From NCBI GenBank assembly GCA_964451785.1, contig CAYVJG010000009.1, positions 21,934 through 85,933 of the forward strand: a DNA stretch of 64,000 nt, in the 5' to 3' direction. Shown one piece after another: positions 51,741 to 62,900 of this stretch (positions are counted from its first letter, which is position 1; each line of letters begins with the position of its first letter). Both the position numbers and the translations under genes were made by a program. Source of the DNA: JAJYSO01 sp964451785. GTDB lineage: Bacteria; Bacteroidota; Bacteroidia; Flavobacteriales; Flavobacteriaceae. The notes under the pieces are model-generated. The model did not search any database, was not told the DNA's origin, and saw only the letters and a list, made by a program, of their open reading frames with translations.

Positions 51741-52358
51741 ATGTTAGAGTATCTTAATATATTCGTTAAAAGTGTTTTCATTGAAAACATGATTTTTGCT
51801 TACTTTTTAGGAATGTGTTCTTATTTAGCCGTTTCTAAAAGTGTTAAAACTGCTGTAGGCCTTGGGGCAGCTGTAACTTTTGTTTTGGTTATTACAGTGC
51901 CTGTAAACTATTTGCTCAATCAATATTTATTACAACCAGGCTCTTTGTCTTGGTTAGGGGCTGAATATGCAAATCTAGATTTGAGCTTCTTGAGTTTGAT
52001 TATTTTCATTGCAGTTATTGCTTCTATCACTCAGTTGGTAGAGATGGTTGTTGAAAAATTCTCTCCGGCACTTTATGATGCCTTAGGTATTTTCTTACCA
52101 TTGATTGCTGTTAACTGTTCAATCTTAGGAGCATCTTTATTTATGCAACAAAAAGATTTTGCTAATGCAGGTCAAGCTACTATTTACGGTTTAGGTAGCG
52201 GTATAGGTTGGTTTTTAGCCATCTTAGCTATCGCTGCAATTCGTGAAAAAATGGCTTATTCAAATGTGCCACGCCCTCTCAAAGGCTTAGGGATTACTTT
52301 TATCCTTACAGGTCTTATGGCTATTGGGTTTATGAGTTTTATGGGTATTTCGTTATAA
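51741..52358 (+). CDS. nqrE: Na+-NQR subunit E
   Basis: This 205-residue membrane protein has six helices and the family segments FVKSVFIENMIFAYFLGMCSYLAVSKSVKTA and ALGIFLPLIAVNCSILGASLFMQQ, with the conserved Cys of each repeat that binds the intramembrane FeS centre with NqrD. Normal length. Next gene nqrF after 12 bases. Confidence 0.96.
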   Translation: MLEYLNIFVKSVFIENMIFAYFLGMCSYLAVSKSVKTAVGLGAAVTFVLVITVPVNYLLNQYLLQPGSLSWLGAEYANLDLSFLSLIIFIAVIASITQLVEMVVEKFSPALYDALGIFLPLIAVNCSILGASLFMQQKDFANAGQATIYGLGSGIGWFLAILAIAAIREKMAYSNVPRPLKGLGITFILTGLMAIGFMSFMGISL

Positions 52359-52370
52359 TTTATTACAACT

Positions 52371-53666
52371 ATGGATTTATTTACAGTTATTGCCGGTGTC
52401 GTTGCCTTCCTTATAATGATTCTATTATTGGTAGGCCTTCTGATTGGTGCTAAAGAAAAATTAGTACACTCCGGACCGGTTAAAATTAATATTAATAGTC
52501 AAAAGGACATGGAGGTTAACTCAGGGGATACCTTGTTATCAACCTTGAGTAATCACAAAGTCTTTTTGCCATCAGCATGTGGTGGTCAAGGAACATGTAC
52601 TGAGTGTCGCTGTATCGTTACTGATGGCGGGGGGTCAATATTGCCTACCGAAAAACCACACTTTACCTACAAAGAAGTGGCTGAAGGCTGGCGCTTAGGT
52701 TGCCAGGTTAAAGTTAAACAAAACATGGCTATCCAAATTCCTGAAGAAGTTTTCGGAATTAAAAAATGGGAAGCTAAAGTAGTAAGTAACTATAACGTGG
52801 CTTCTTTTATTAAGGAATTCGTTGTTGAACTTCCTGAAGATATGGACTACAAGCCAGGGGGCTATATCCAAATTGAGGTGCCTAAATGTACTGTTGAATA
52901 CAAAAATATCGACATTACTGCTCACCCTAAAGAACACCCTGACGATCCTAAAAAATTCCAAACAGAATGGGATAAATTTAAATTGTGGCCACTAAAAATG
53001 AAAAACCAAGAAGTGGTTTCTCGCGCTTACTCTATGGCTTCTTACCCAGCTGAAGGACGTCGTGTGATGCTTAACGTACGTATTGCTACACCTCCTTTTG
53101 ACCGTAAAAGTGGCGGCTGGATGAACGTTAATCCTGGGGTGGCTTCATCTTATATCTTTGCCCTCGATCCAGGTGATACTTGTATCGTGTCAGGACCTTA
53201 CGGAGAATTCTTTATCAACGAAAGCGAAGCTGAAATGCTTTACGTTGGTGGTGGTGCCGGTATGGCGCCAATGCGTTCGCACTTATACCACTTGTTTAAA
53301 ACCCTTAAAACAGGACGTAAAGTAACTTATTGGTATGGTGGTCGTTCTCGTCGTGAGTTGTTTTACATTGATCACTTTAAAGAATTAGAAGCCGAATTTC
53401 CAAACTTCAAATTCTATATGGCACTTTCTGATCCACAAAAAGAAGATAACTGGAAAGTTAAAAAAGATATCAATGATGAAGCAGGTGACGGATTTGTTGG
53501 TTTCATTCACCAATGTGTAATTGATAACTATTTATCAAAACACGAAGAACCAGAAGAAATCGAACTCTATTTCTGTGGCCCTCCAATGATGAATAAGGCC
53601 GTTGATAAAATGGGACAAGATTTCGGAATCCCTGACGAAAACATTCGTTTTGACGATTTCGGGTGA
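52371..53666 (+). CDS. nqrF: Na+-NQR subunit F (NADH-oxidising, 2Fe-2S and FAD)
   Basis: This 431-residue protein has an N-terminal transmembrane helix, a plant-type ferredoxin domain with Cys70, Cys76, Cys79 (ACGGQGTCTECRC) and Cys111 (GCQV), and a ferredoxin reductase domain with the FAD motif RAYSMAS and NADH-binding YVGGGAGMAPMRSHL. The cysteine positions coincide with the classical NqrF numbering. NADH is oxidised here and electrons pass on to NqrC and NqrB. A strong terminator closes the operon at 53689. Confidence 0.97.
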   Translation: MDLFTVIAGVVAFLIMILLLVGLLIGAKEKLVHSGPVKININSQKDMEVNSGDTLLSTLSNHKVFLPSACGGQGTCTECRCIVTDGGGSILPTEKPHFTYKEVAEGWRLGCQVKVKQNMAIQIPEEVFGIKKWEAKVVSNYNVASFIKEFVVELPEDMDYKPGGYIQIEVPKCTVEYKNIDITAHPKEHPDDPKKFQTEWDKFKLWPLKMKNQEVVSRAYSMASYPAEGRRVMLNVRIATPPFDRKSGGWMNVNPGVASSYIFALDPGDTCIVSGPYGEFFINESEAEMLYVGGGAGMAPMRSHLYHLFKTLKTGRKVTYWYGGRSRRELFYIDHFKELEAEFPNFKFYMALSDPQKEDNWKVKKDINDEAGDGFVGFIHQCVIDNYLSKHEEPEEIELYFCGPPMMNKAVDKMGQDFGIPDENIRFDDFG

Positions 53667-53688
53667 TCATATTCATCCCTTACAACAC

Positions 53689-53728
53689 AAACCGCTGTAC
53701 AGAACACTCTGCTTACAGCGGTTTTTTT
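53689..53728 (+). terminator. Terminator of the nqr operon
   Basis: AAACCGCTGTA (53689-53699) and TACAGCGGTTT (53714-53724) form a perfect 11-bp stem with a 14-base loop and a T-run, 22 bases after the nqrF stop. Confidence 0.9.
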
Positions 53729-53827
53729 ATCTTTGATTTTTTCTTAGGCATGTCCCCACGTATCTCTCAGTAATCGTCTGATCCCCTCCGTTGACAACTC
53801 TCTTAACCAATCATTAGACAACCTCTA

Positions 53828-53868
53828 ATCGCGCGCGATCGGGCTTTCGGCAGTCGCTTTTTTAAAGT
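53828..53868. other. GC-rich palindrome and hairpin with T-run in intergenic space
   Basis: ATCGCGCGCGAT (53828-53839) is a perfect 12-base palindrome. It is followed by CGGGCTTTCGG and then GCAGTCGCTTTTTT; GCGA (53834-53837 region) can pair with TCGC ahead of the T-run. The block is unusually GC-rich for the gap and sits 100 bases after the nqr terminator, with no gene to terminate. It resembles an intergenic repeat type that I believe recurs in flavobacterial genomes, from memory only. The gap 53667-53987 has no other feature that I can support. Confidence 0.35.
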
Positions 53869-53940
53869 TCTGAACTTTAGAAAAGGTTTATTCTCAAAAC
53901 AACTGTAAAATTAAATTTTACTTATGTTATTGTAAAATAT

Positions 53941-53948
53941 TACCTTTG
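53941..53948 (+). promoter_or_regulatory. -7 promoter box for the AraC-type regulator
   Basis: TACCTTTG, exact TAnnTTTG match, 40 bases before the ATG at 53988. It overlaps a TTG at 53946 that would otherwise be a possible start. Confidence 0.55.
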
Positions 53949-53987
53949 AAGAGTGTATTATTGATATTCTTTATACGATGTGGGGTT

Positions 53988-55604
53988 ATGCAACTGGATT
54001 TAAACTGTAATAAATTGAAAATTAGAAGCTTTTTGGTGCTTTTGGTTACTATAGGGTTCGTATTAGCTCTTAATGCACAAGAGGATTTAGGTATTTTAGA
54101 CTATGCTAAAAGTAACCTGCTATCGACCCCTGTTGAGATAGCACAACACACCAAGGATATACTACAGCATGGAGGCCTAAAAGATGAGCATGTAAATGAT
54201 ATTAAGCTGCTAGGAGCTCAGGCAAACTATTTGTTAGAAAACTATGACTTAGCCTTAGATTTACTCAATCAAATTAATTTATCTGCCTGGACTGACGAGC
54301 CGCAAAATCAATTTGTGTTTCATATATTAAATGCTCAAATTTCTTTTCAATTAGGTCTTTTTGATGATTACAAATCTAATCTCAGTGTGGCTAATAAATT
54401 AGCAGTTAGATTTGCTGATAATTCGAAACAGTTTTTGTGGTATTTGAAGGTTGTAGATAGATTAAATGTAATGCGTACAGCACAAATTGATACGGCAACT
54501 ACCCTCAATGCTGATTTACTCAAATTAAATTCTAATCGAATAAAATTTTTAGAAACACATAACTTGCTGGCTTTAAGTTACATTAAGCTAGTGATTTACG
54601 ATGATTTATTACAGCATAGAGTTACAGATATTAAAGGCTTATGGGCGACTTTAAATGTTGATCAAGAAGAGAAATATCATAACATATATAATTATTATTT
54701 GGCGTATTTGGCTTCAAAGCAATGTGCTCAACAAGGTGAATTTTTGATGCAAAAAAGTAAATTAGATTCATCATTACAAGTTTTAAAAGGAATTGATGGC
54801 TTTTATTTTACAAAAGCCAATAGTATTGAAGATTTACTTCAGTATGGCAAACAAAATAAGTTATCTGCCATGGTGTTGTCTTATCACAATTTCCTACAAG
54901 ACATACAAACTCATAAGAATAGTGTGATTTCTAAAGCCTTAAATGCTGTTTTTTCTAATCAATTAAAATTTAATGCTAAAAGTCAAAATCAGCTTGCCAA
55001 GACTCATACCACAGTAATAGCAGTGGTTTGGGGTATAGGATTGAGCTTAATAGTCACCTGTTTAATTATATTGATTCGTTATCGTTGGCAGCATAAACAT
55101 TTAAACGAAGTAAAAGCCTTTCTTAATCGAATGAATACAGCAGACACTAAAGCTGTTACTCAACAAAAATTACAAGCCGATGATAATCAGAAATCAGATT
55201 CTACACGAACAAAAAGAGAAGATCCTCAGCGAACAAAGTTATCAGGGGATATTGTAAAACAAGTTTTAGAGGGATTGCACAAGTTTGAAAAAGAAGAAAT
55301 ATTTTTGCGCAAAAACATATCCCTAGCCTTTGTCGCTAGTTATGTCAATGTGAATACTAAATACCTCTCCGAAGTTCTAAACAATGAGTGCAACGAAAGT
55401 TTTAGTGCCTATATTAATAGATTAAAAATTGAATATATCGTTGATAAGTTACAAAGCTCACCTGAATACTTAAAGTATAAAATAAGCTATTTAGCAGATG
55501 AATCAGGCTATAGCTCACACAGTAGTTTTTCTACAGCTTTTAAAGCAGTTACAGGAATGCCTCCAACACGATTTATTGGTTTGTTAAAACAAAATAATCT
55601 ATGA
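53988..55604 (+). CDS. Membrane-bound TPR/AraC-type transcriptional regulator
   Basis: Translation from 53988 gives 538 residues. The N-terminus is a signal or anchor sequence (FLVLLVTIGFVLALNAQ). Residues ~30-335 are helical, TPR-like and presumably periplasmic. A transmembrane helix lies at ~341-365 (TVIAVVWGIGLSLIVTCLIILI), then a charged linker, then a C-terminal AraC/HTH_18 DNA-binding domain (~440-535: ISLAFVASYVNVNTKYLSEVLNN; ISYLADESGYSSHSSFSTAFKAVTGMPPTRFI). It may sense an envelope signal directly and regulate genes from the membrane. The longer frame from TTG 53946 is rejected since the promoter overlaps it. It overlaps the next gene by four bases. Confidence 0.85.
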   Translation: MQLDLNCNKLKIRSFLVLLVTIGFVLALNAQEDLGILDYAKSNLLSTPVEIAQHTKDILQHGGLKDEHVNDIKLLGAQANYLLENYDLALDLLNQINLSAWTDEPQNQFVFHILNAQISFQLGLFDDYKSNLSVANKLAVRFADNSKQFLWYLKVVDRLNVMRTAQIDTATTLNADLLKLNSNRIKFLETHNLLALSYIKLVIYDDLLQHRVTDIKGLWATLNVDQEEKYHNIYNYYLAYLASKQCAQQGEFLMQKSKLDSSLQVLKGIDGFYFTKANSIEDLLQYGKQNKLSAMVLSYHNFLQDIQTHKNSVISKALNAVFSNQLKFNAKSQNQLAKTHTTVIAVVWGIGLSLIVTCLIILIRYRWQHKHLNEVKAFLNRMNTADTKAVTQQKLQADDNQKSDSTRTKREDPQRTKLSGDIVKQVLEGLHKFEKEEIFLRKNISLAFVASYVNVNTKYLSEVLNNECNESFSAYINRLKIEYIVDKLQSSPEYLKYKISYLADESGYSSHSSFSTAFKAVTGMPPTRFIGLLKQNNL

Positions 55605-56734
55605 AAAACAAGATTTTTATAACGGTTATTTTTTGTGGTTTAACCAGCCTTTTATGGGGCCAGATATCAACTGATGAACATTTGTCTGAAATTCAACAGG
55701 CCAAACTCAAGATTTATTCTGACCCATTTGCAGTTATTCAGCTAGGTGACTCTTTATATACAGATACACAATTGGATCTTAAAACACGTGTTAATGGATT
55801 ATTGTTGGTAGCTGATGCTTTAATTGCTGTTAGAAATTATGCACAAGCACTAGTTTATATGGATAAGGCTGATGACTTACGCCCGTTGTCAAGCTTATGT
55901 CCAGCCTCAAAAGTAACCAATCTAGGACGCTATGCTTATTTATATTTTCAATTGCATTTATACGACAAAGGCCTGCAGTATCTTAAAGAATCGGAACAGA
56001 TTAATAAGCAAGTTCAAAATAAATCCGAAAGCTTAGCAAATTTGGGGTATATATATACTGTTAGAGGACTGATCTATAAAAATATAATGGGGTGTGAGAT
56101 GGCTTTGCGTTATTTTGATAAAGCCATAAAAACTTATACCGAAGTGGATGTACAAAATGTGAAAATTAATTTATCGATTATTCACTACAATATGGGGAAT
56201 TGTTTTTTAAACCTTTCTAATTTTAAATTAGCTCAACAACATTATTTATTAGCTGATAATATGGCTAAAAAATATGGATCCGCCCAAGGGAGTTTACAGC
56301 TGTTTGCTCAAAAAGGTTTAGCCAATGTTTATATCGCTAAAGGAAAATACTCTAAGGCTATTGATGTTTTACTATCAGCTTACAAATTAGCTCAAGGAAT
56401 TAACGATAAATCATTATCTAGAAGTTTGGCTTCAGACTTAGCAGAGTCTTATTTAAAACAGGAAGATTGGACTAATTACTACTATTATTCAGGGCAATAT
56501 GATACACTCAATTCTAGTATATTAAAATTTAAAGCTCAGGCAACAACCTATGCCCTTAATAATTTAAGAGCATCAAATCATAAAATTGTTTCTCAAAAAA
56601 AGTATAATTTTAAATTGTACGTGTTAATTTTAGGAGGAGGTTTTGTATTGATTATAGGCCTTTTGTTAAGGTGGATTATAAATATTAAGCAAAGAATAAA
56701 GCAATCTAAAGCAGAACTGTTTAGAAAAGACTAA
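55601..56734 (+). CDS. TPR membrane protein, regulator paralogue without HTH
   Basis: This 377-residue protein has a signal peptide (ITVIFCGLTSLLWGQ), TPR-like helices (e.g. YLKESEQINKQVQNKSESLANLGYIYTVRGLIYK; ALRYFDKAIKTY; KGLANVYIAKGKYSKAIDVLLSAYKLAQ), and one transmembrane helix near the C-terminus (~340-362: LYVLILGGGFVLIIGLLLRWII) followed by only about 18 charged residues. The layout copies the sensor half of the upstream AraC-type protein but lacks the DNA-binding domain. The four-base overlap means translational coupling. It may be a co-sensor or a truncated duplicate. Confidence 0.8.
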   Translation: MKNKIFITVIFCGLTSLLWGQISTDEHLSEIQQAKLKIYSDPFAVIQLGDSLYTDTQLDLKTRVNGLLLVADALIAVRNYAQALVYMDKADDLRPLSSLCPASKVTNLGRYAYLYFQLHLYDKGLQYLKESEQINKQVQNKSESLANLGYIYTVRGLIYKNIMGCEMALRYFDKAIKTYTEVDVQNVKINLSIIHYNMGNCFLNLSNFKLAQQHYLLADNMAKKYGSAQGSLQLFAQKGLANVYIAKGKYSKAIDVLLSAYKLAQGINDKSLSRSLASDLAESYLKQEDWTNYYYYSGQYDTLNSSILKFKAQATTYALNNLRASNHKIVSQKKYNFKLYVLILGGGFVLIIGLLLRWIINIKQRIKQSKAELFRKD

Positions 56735-56831
56735 TTTATAATTTATTGATACTTAGTAATTTGTAATTTAAATCCTTATGTAATTCGGTAAATCCTAAAG
56801 ACAAAGTGTTTTTTTTGACTTCTTTTAAGGT

Positions 56832-56839
56832 TAAGTTTG
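56832..56839 (+). promoter_or_regulatory. -7 promoter box for the giant adhesin gene
   Basis: TAAGTTTG, exact TAnnTTTG match, 65 bases before the ATG at 56905. Confidence 0.4.
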
Positions 56840-56904
56840 CGATAAGTAAAAATTAACATAATTTACTTTTCAACTTAACTTATGAAACTAAATCAGAAAG
56901 CATT

Positions 56905-59900
56905 ATGAAAGGAAATTTACCTTCGAAAATAAGCTTTATTAAGCATAATTCACCTTGTTTTAAGCAGGGCTTATATGCAAAAAAACACTTATCCTCCATT
57001 TGGATTTTTGCAGTGATAACGTGCTTTGCTTTTATAACCCCTTCAAGTTATGCTCAAAGCTTATCTGAAGATTTTGAATCGGGAATCCCTGCAACTTGGG
57101 ATAAAATTCATAATTCATCGGCTAACATTGACTGGGAGGCTGTTTCTGGTGAAGGCTACCAAGGTAGTCAAGCCGCAAAAATAGCAGTCTCTTCAGATAA
57201 TGTTGGAGCAGGTAATACAGGTGAATATTTTTTAGTCACTCCACAAATTACGATTCCTGAAAATGGAGTAATTAGATTTTATACAAAACTAGGAACTGGT
57301 CAAAACGATAATACAGAATATCAACTTAGACTTTCTACTGCTAACCAACCGGATATTAATGGTTTTGATATTGTACTAAAAACTTGGACCGCAGCTGAAT
57401 TGAATACAGATGCTACAAGTTATGAGCAGAAAAGTATAGAAATCCCCTCTGGTATTAGTGCTGGGTTAAACGTCTATTTGGCTTTTGTTGCCGTTAATCC
57501 ACAGACAGGATCTACTTCAAGTGGTGCAGATTGGTTTATTGATGATGTAGAGGTTATTCAAGGTTGTGAACCTGTTGATATTGAGGATATTTCAATAGAC
57601 AACATAACACCAGTAGGAGCAGATATATCCTGGACTCATCCGAGCACTTCAACTTTTGAAGTTGCCGTTGTACCAGTTGGTGACCCTGCGCCTATTTCAG
57701 GGGTTTCTGTGACGACTACAGCTTATACCTTTACGGGGCTTCAAGCAGGTACCAGCTATGATGCATACATCAAATCAGAATGTTCCAATGGCTCTGGCAG
57801 TAGCTTTGTTGGTCCGGTTACTTTTACAACAGCAATAATGGGAACCTCTTGTGATTTCCCTATAGTGATTCCTGATGTATTTACGCAAGGAGATTATCTA
57901 CTTCAAGATAACCTAAGTAATTATTCTAATCCTAATATATCTTATACTACACAGGGCTCTGGGTGTTTAGATCCTAATATAAATTATCTCAACGGCGATA
58001 AAATATTTTTTAAATATACAGCATCTGCAGATGGTTTAATTACCCTTTCTCAAGAAACAGCCGGATTCGACCCGAGTAATCCTTTAGGGAATTGTTATAA
58101 TTCAAACACTTCAATTTTAATTTACGATAGCTGTAGCGATGTTGGAAATGCATGCTTAGCGGCAACGAAAACTGATTATAATCACTTAACTGGCCAAATA
58201 ACAAATTTTGTAGTAACTGCTGGTGAAACTTATATTTTCGTAATGTCATCTGATTTAAACCCAGGGTCAGGCATTTGTTTCGATTTTACAATTACAGGTG
58301 CTCAATGTGCGCCTCCTTCTGATTTTTCATATGATGATTTATCACAAAACAGTGTAGTGATGTCGTGGGGAAATCCGGGCGGATTTGCTGATACTTGGGA
58401 GTATATTGCCTTGCCAGCCGGGACAGGTCCTCCAACTGCTGCTGGAACATCAACACTAACAAGTACAAATAATATAGTAACAGGTTTAGATGCAGGTACT
58501 GCTTATGATTTTTATGTGCGTGCTATTTGTGATGGCACTCCTGGTGCATGGAGCTCGGCATACTCTTTTACAACACAATGCTCTATTTTTTCTACGCCTT
58601 ACGAAGAGTTATTTACAGGAGCTACTGAAAGTGCTCCGGCTGACTGTTGGTATACCATAGATGCTAACGAAGACGGCTATGGCTGGACTTATTTAACAGA
58701 TAATGCAACATTACCATTCTTTAATCCGACTAGCTTTGACGATTATTTTGTTTCGCCAACAATTGATTTGTCAGGAGGGCAAAAGCGACTCCGCTTTACT
58801 TATTCAGTTCTAGGTGGTGATGTTCCTGTTGAGATTTTAGCAAGTTCAACAGGTGTTGGTGCTGATAATTTTACAATTTCTATTGACCCGCAAACTACTT
58901 ATACTGAAACAGGTTGGGGTGTTGAAGTCGAAAAAATTATTGTGTTGCCTACAAGTTTAACCGGTAATTTAAATTTTGCTTTTCATGTTGCTTCCAGTAG
59001 TGCAATTCAGGCAACACGAATAAATATTGTTGATTTTATTGTAGAAAATATGCCTGCTTGTTCAGATCCATTAGAGCCGGCAGTTAGTGATATTACTCAA
59101 ACATCAGCTAAGTTTAACTGGACTCCTGGGTTTGAAGAAACTCAATGGGAAGTGATCATACAAGATCACGATGCTCCTGCTCCAACTGAAACGTCAACAG
59201 GAACAGTAGTTAGTGATAATCCTTATACAGCAGAAGATCTAGAGCCGGGGCATCGATATGCTTTTTATGTACGCGCTTATTGTAATGATCAAGACCAAAG
59301 TCAATGGGTGGGTCCTGTTAACTTTAATACCTTATGCCCTATCTATGAAGCGCCTTTTTATGAGAGCTTTAATGATGAAGATCCTGATACTCAAAAATTT
59401 TGTTGGGAAATTATAGATAATAATAACGATGGATTCACCTTTAGCTCTACAGCAGAAGATATTAAGTTTTTAACACCAATGTTTGGTGGAATTCAAGGCT
59501 TTGATGATTATGTTGTTTCTCCTGCTATTAATGTGCAAGGTACAAAAGTGTTGAGCTTTGATTATAGAACAACAGGGATGTTTGGCGCTCCTGGTACCTT
59601 TGATATTCAAGTGTTGATGTCTACTACAGATACTGACCCTGAAAGTTTTGAGGAAATTGAACCAATGTTTACCATCGGGAATCCAAATTTTGAAACAAAA
59701 TACGTTCCTATTGAAGCTAATGGCCCTGTTTATATTGCCTTTCGTATTCCTCCAGAATCACTAGGCGCTTCGGGAACTTTAACTATTGATGAAGTTCATA
59801 TTAATGATGGTCCAGGATGTATAGAACCCCAACACCTAACCGTAGAGAGTGTGCTCGATGGAGAAGCTACAGTTTCTTGGGACCCTGGTTTAGTAGAAAC

Positions 59901-62900
59901 AGAATGGGATGTGGTTATGCAACCAGCCGGTACAGGCTTGCCTGTTCAAAACCCTGAAACAGTTACCGAAACAACTTATACCGGTACAAATTTAGAACCA
60001 GGTACAGAATATGAAGTTTATGTGCGGGCGAGATGTGGTGCAGATGATACCAGTGACTGGATAGGACCAGTGACTTTTATGACGCCTTGTGAAGCTTTTA
60101 CCTCGCCTTTTCAAGAAACCTTTAATTATGATTCTCTAAGTGAAGATTGCTGGCTGATTGTTGATAATAATGGAGATGGTGAAACCTGGAACACAAGCAT
60201 AGGTGTTTTCCCTTATCAAGGTGATCAGTCTGCAGGAATGTTTACAGGCCAAAATGGTGCTAATGATGATTGGTTGATTTCTCCACAAATTAATATTACT
60301 GCAAATCAACGTTTGCGTTTTTATTATCGCGCAGGAAGCCAGTATTACATTGAAGATTTACAAGTTTGGGTCTCAATAACAGGTCGAAATCCTGAAGATT
60401 TTACAGCTAAATTGTTTGACTCTAATGATTATCCAGATCCTTATATTAATTCAGAAGAATATTTAGAAAAAATAATTAATTTCCCTGATACAATCTCTGG
60501 GCCTATATACGTTGCATTCCGCGTTCCTCAAGTGCAAAGTGATATGATGACTCGAGGACAATCACTTTATATTGATAATGTCAATATTGAAGATGTTCCT
60601 GATTGTCCAGCTCCGTCTAATTTGTCCACATCTTCTATTTCAGATACTTCTGTAGAGTTGACTTGGGAGGCAAATGGTGATGAAGATAGTTGGGAAGTTG
60701 TAGTTTTACCTGAAGGAAGTGAACCTCCAGCAGCAGATGTGTCAGGAGATAACGTTTATGAAGCTACTACCAATCCTTTTACCGTGGATGGACTAGACCC
60801 TTCAACGGCTTATGATTTCTACGTTCGTTCTAATTGTAGCGAAAATGGTGCTTGGGAAGGCCCTTTAAATGTAACTACATTATGTGATTTAAATAACCTT
60901 TGCCAATTTACGTTTGTCTTGTACAGTACATTTGGATATGGTGCAGAGGGCTTAGACATTACTCAAAATAATCAGGTCGTTCAAACATTGCCTTTTAACG
61001 GTAATGAAGACGGTGAAGAATTTACTGTGCTGCTTTGTAGTGGTATTCAATTCTCTGCTTATTTTAATACAATAGGTACTGTTGCTTCTCAGTATGAACA
61101 ATTTTGGTTTGAAATTAAAGACTTTGAGGGAAATGTAGTTTATACCAGTCCAGATGAAGGTATGCAACCAAAATCAACAGTATATACAGGCGTGTCACAC
61201 TGTGGTGAAGAATCATGCCCTATGCCAACTGACTTGACGGTTAGTGAAAGTGGTGAGTTTTCCTGGACTCCTGGTAGTGCAGAAACACAGTGGGAAGTCG
61301 CCGTACAACCTGTGGGAAATGGAACTTTACCTGAAAGTGGACATATTGTTGATAGTCCTAATTATACACCGAGCGCTGAAGATTTTGTTGATCCTTATGC
61401 CGCTACTTATGAGTATTTTGTGCGGGCTGTCTGTAGTGATTCCGATCAGAGTTATTGGGCTGGACCTTATGTCTTTGTTCGAAATGACAGTGAAGCTAAC
61501 TCTATAAGCTTACCTATTAACGAAGGTGAAGATTGTGAAATAGCAGAAACAGCAGTTTCATTTAGCAATGCGTATTCGTCTGACTATTCAGTTGATGATC
61601 AGAAAGATGTTTGGTTTGATTTTGTTGCTACTTCAAAAGTACATGTTTTTGAGGTTAATGGGTTTGAAGGTAATTTCTATATTTCTATAGGAACAGAACC
61701 TTATCCTGATATTCAAATGACTTTATATAAAGTGCTTGACAATGGTGATTTAGAAGAAATGGTGTCTAGCGAAAACAACGTGATTGTAGCAAGTTATGAT
61801 TCCGAATTAGTTGTGGGGGATTCTTACAAAATACAATTGTCTCTAGATAATCCTGATACAAATACCCGTTTATTCCAACTTTGTACAACTTCTCCTGATC
61901 CTTGCCAAATGGATGCGGTAAACTATGGTTTTGAAAGACCGGCATTACACTATGTTCATGCCATAAACTCCATTATTACTCAATATGTAGTACCAGGATG
62001 GCGCCAAGATTTTATAGGTAGTGGTAAAGATGAAATCTATTTGTGGAATGACATTATTGCAATGGGATTTGCACCTTATGAAGGAGCGCAATGTGTGCAA
62101 TTGATTTCTGACCAACCAGGTAATCCTGCGGTTGGCACTCCTCCGGGCTATGAATATGACCCTAATGACCCTCATGGATTGTATAAAGATTTTAATAGCT
62201 CTGAAATTACAGCTTTTGATTATAGTTTTGCCTATCAAGCTAGAAACCCAGATGATGTAACCATTCAATTGTTTGCAGGCCCTCCAGGAGGTCCATACAC
62301 TTTAGTTACTGAAAAAAATGCTCCAGTGGGCGAGTGGGCTACAACCAGCGGAACTTATCAGGTGCCTGAAGGTCAAACTGTAACACGATTTATGTTTACC
62401 CAGAAGTATTACGGCTTAGGAATGCTCCTTGATGCTGCTAATTTTACAGCTAATAATAATATCCTAACAGCTGATCAAGCTATTGGTTGTGCTCAAGATT
62501 CTATTTTAGTTGAAGCAAATGGAACAGGACAGTGGATTGCTTCAGAATCTAACCCAGGACAGGTAAGTATTGCAACGCCTGATAGTAGTACAACTTCAAT
62601 TACTGGATTTGTACAGCCTGGAACTTATACCTTTACATGGAAAACACGCTATTGCGAAGATGTGGTGTCCTTTGAATATAATGGGGTAGGCGAAACTCCT
62701 CAGGTGAATTCTCCTGTTGAATATTGTTTAAACGAAACAGCAACAGCTTTAAGTGCACCTGAATTGGATGGTTATACTTTAATGTGGTTTACAAATCCAG
62801 AAGAATCGGGAATGACTACTGCTCCTACACCTAACACTTCTGTCGCTGGATCAACGACTTATTATGTAGCCTACGTCAATGCAGATGGCTGTCAAGGTCC

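Noticed and set aside
53946..53987. TTG start for the AraC-type regulator
   Set aside because: It coincides with the TACCTTTG promoter box; the ATG at 53988 leads directly into a signal/anchor sequence.
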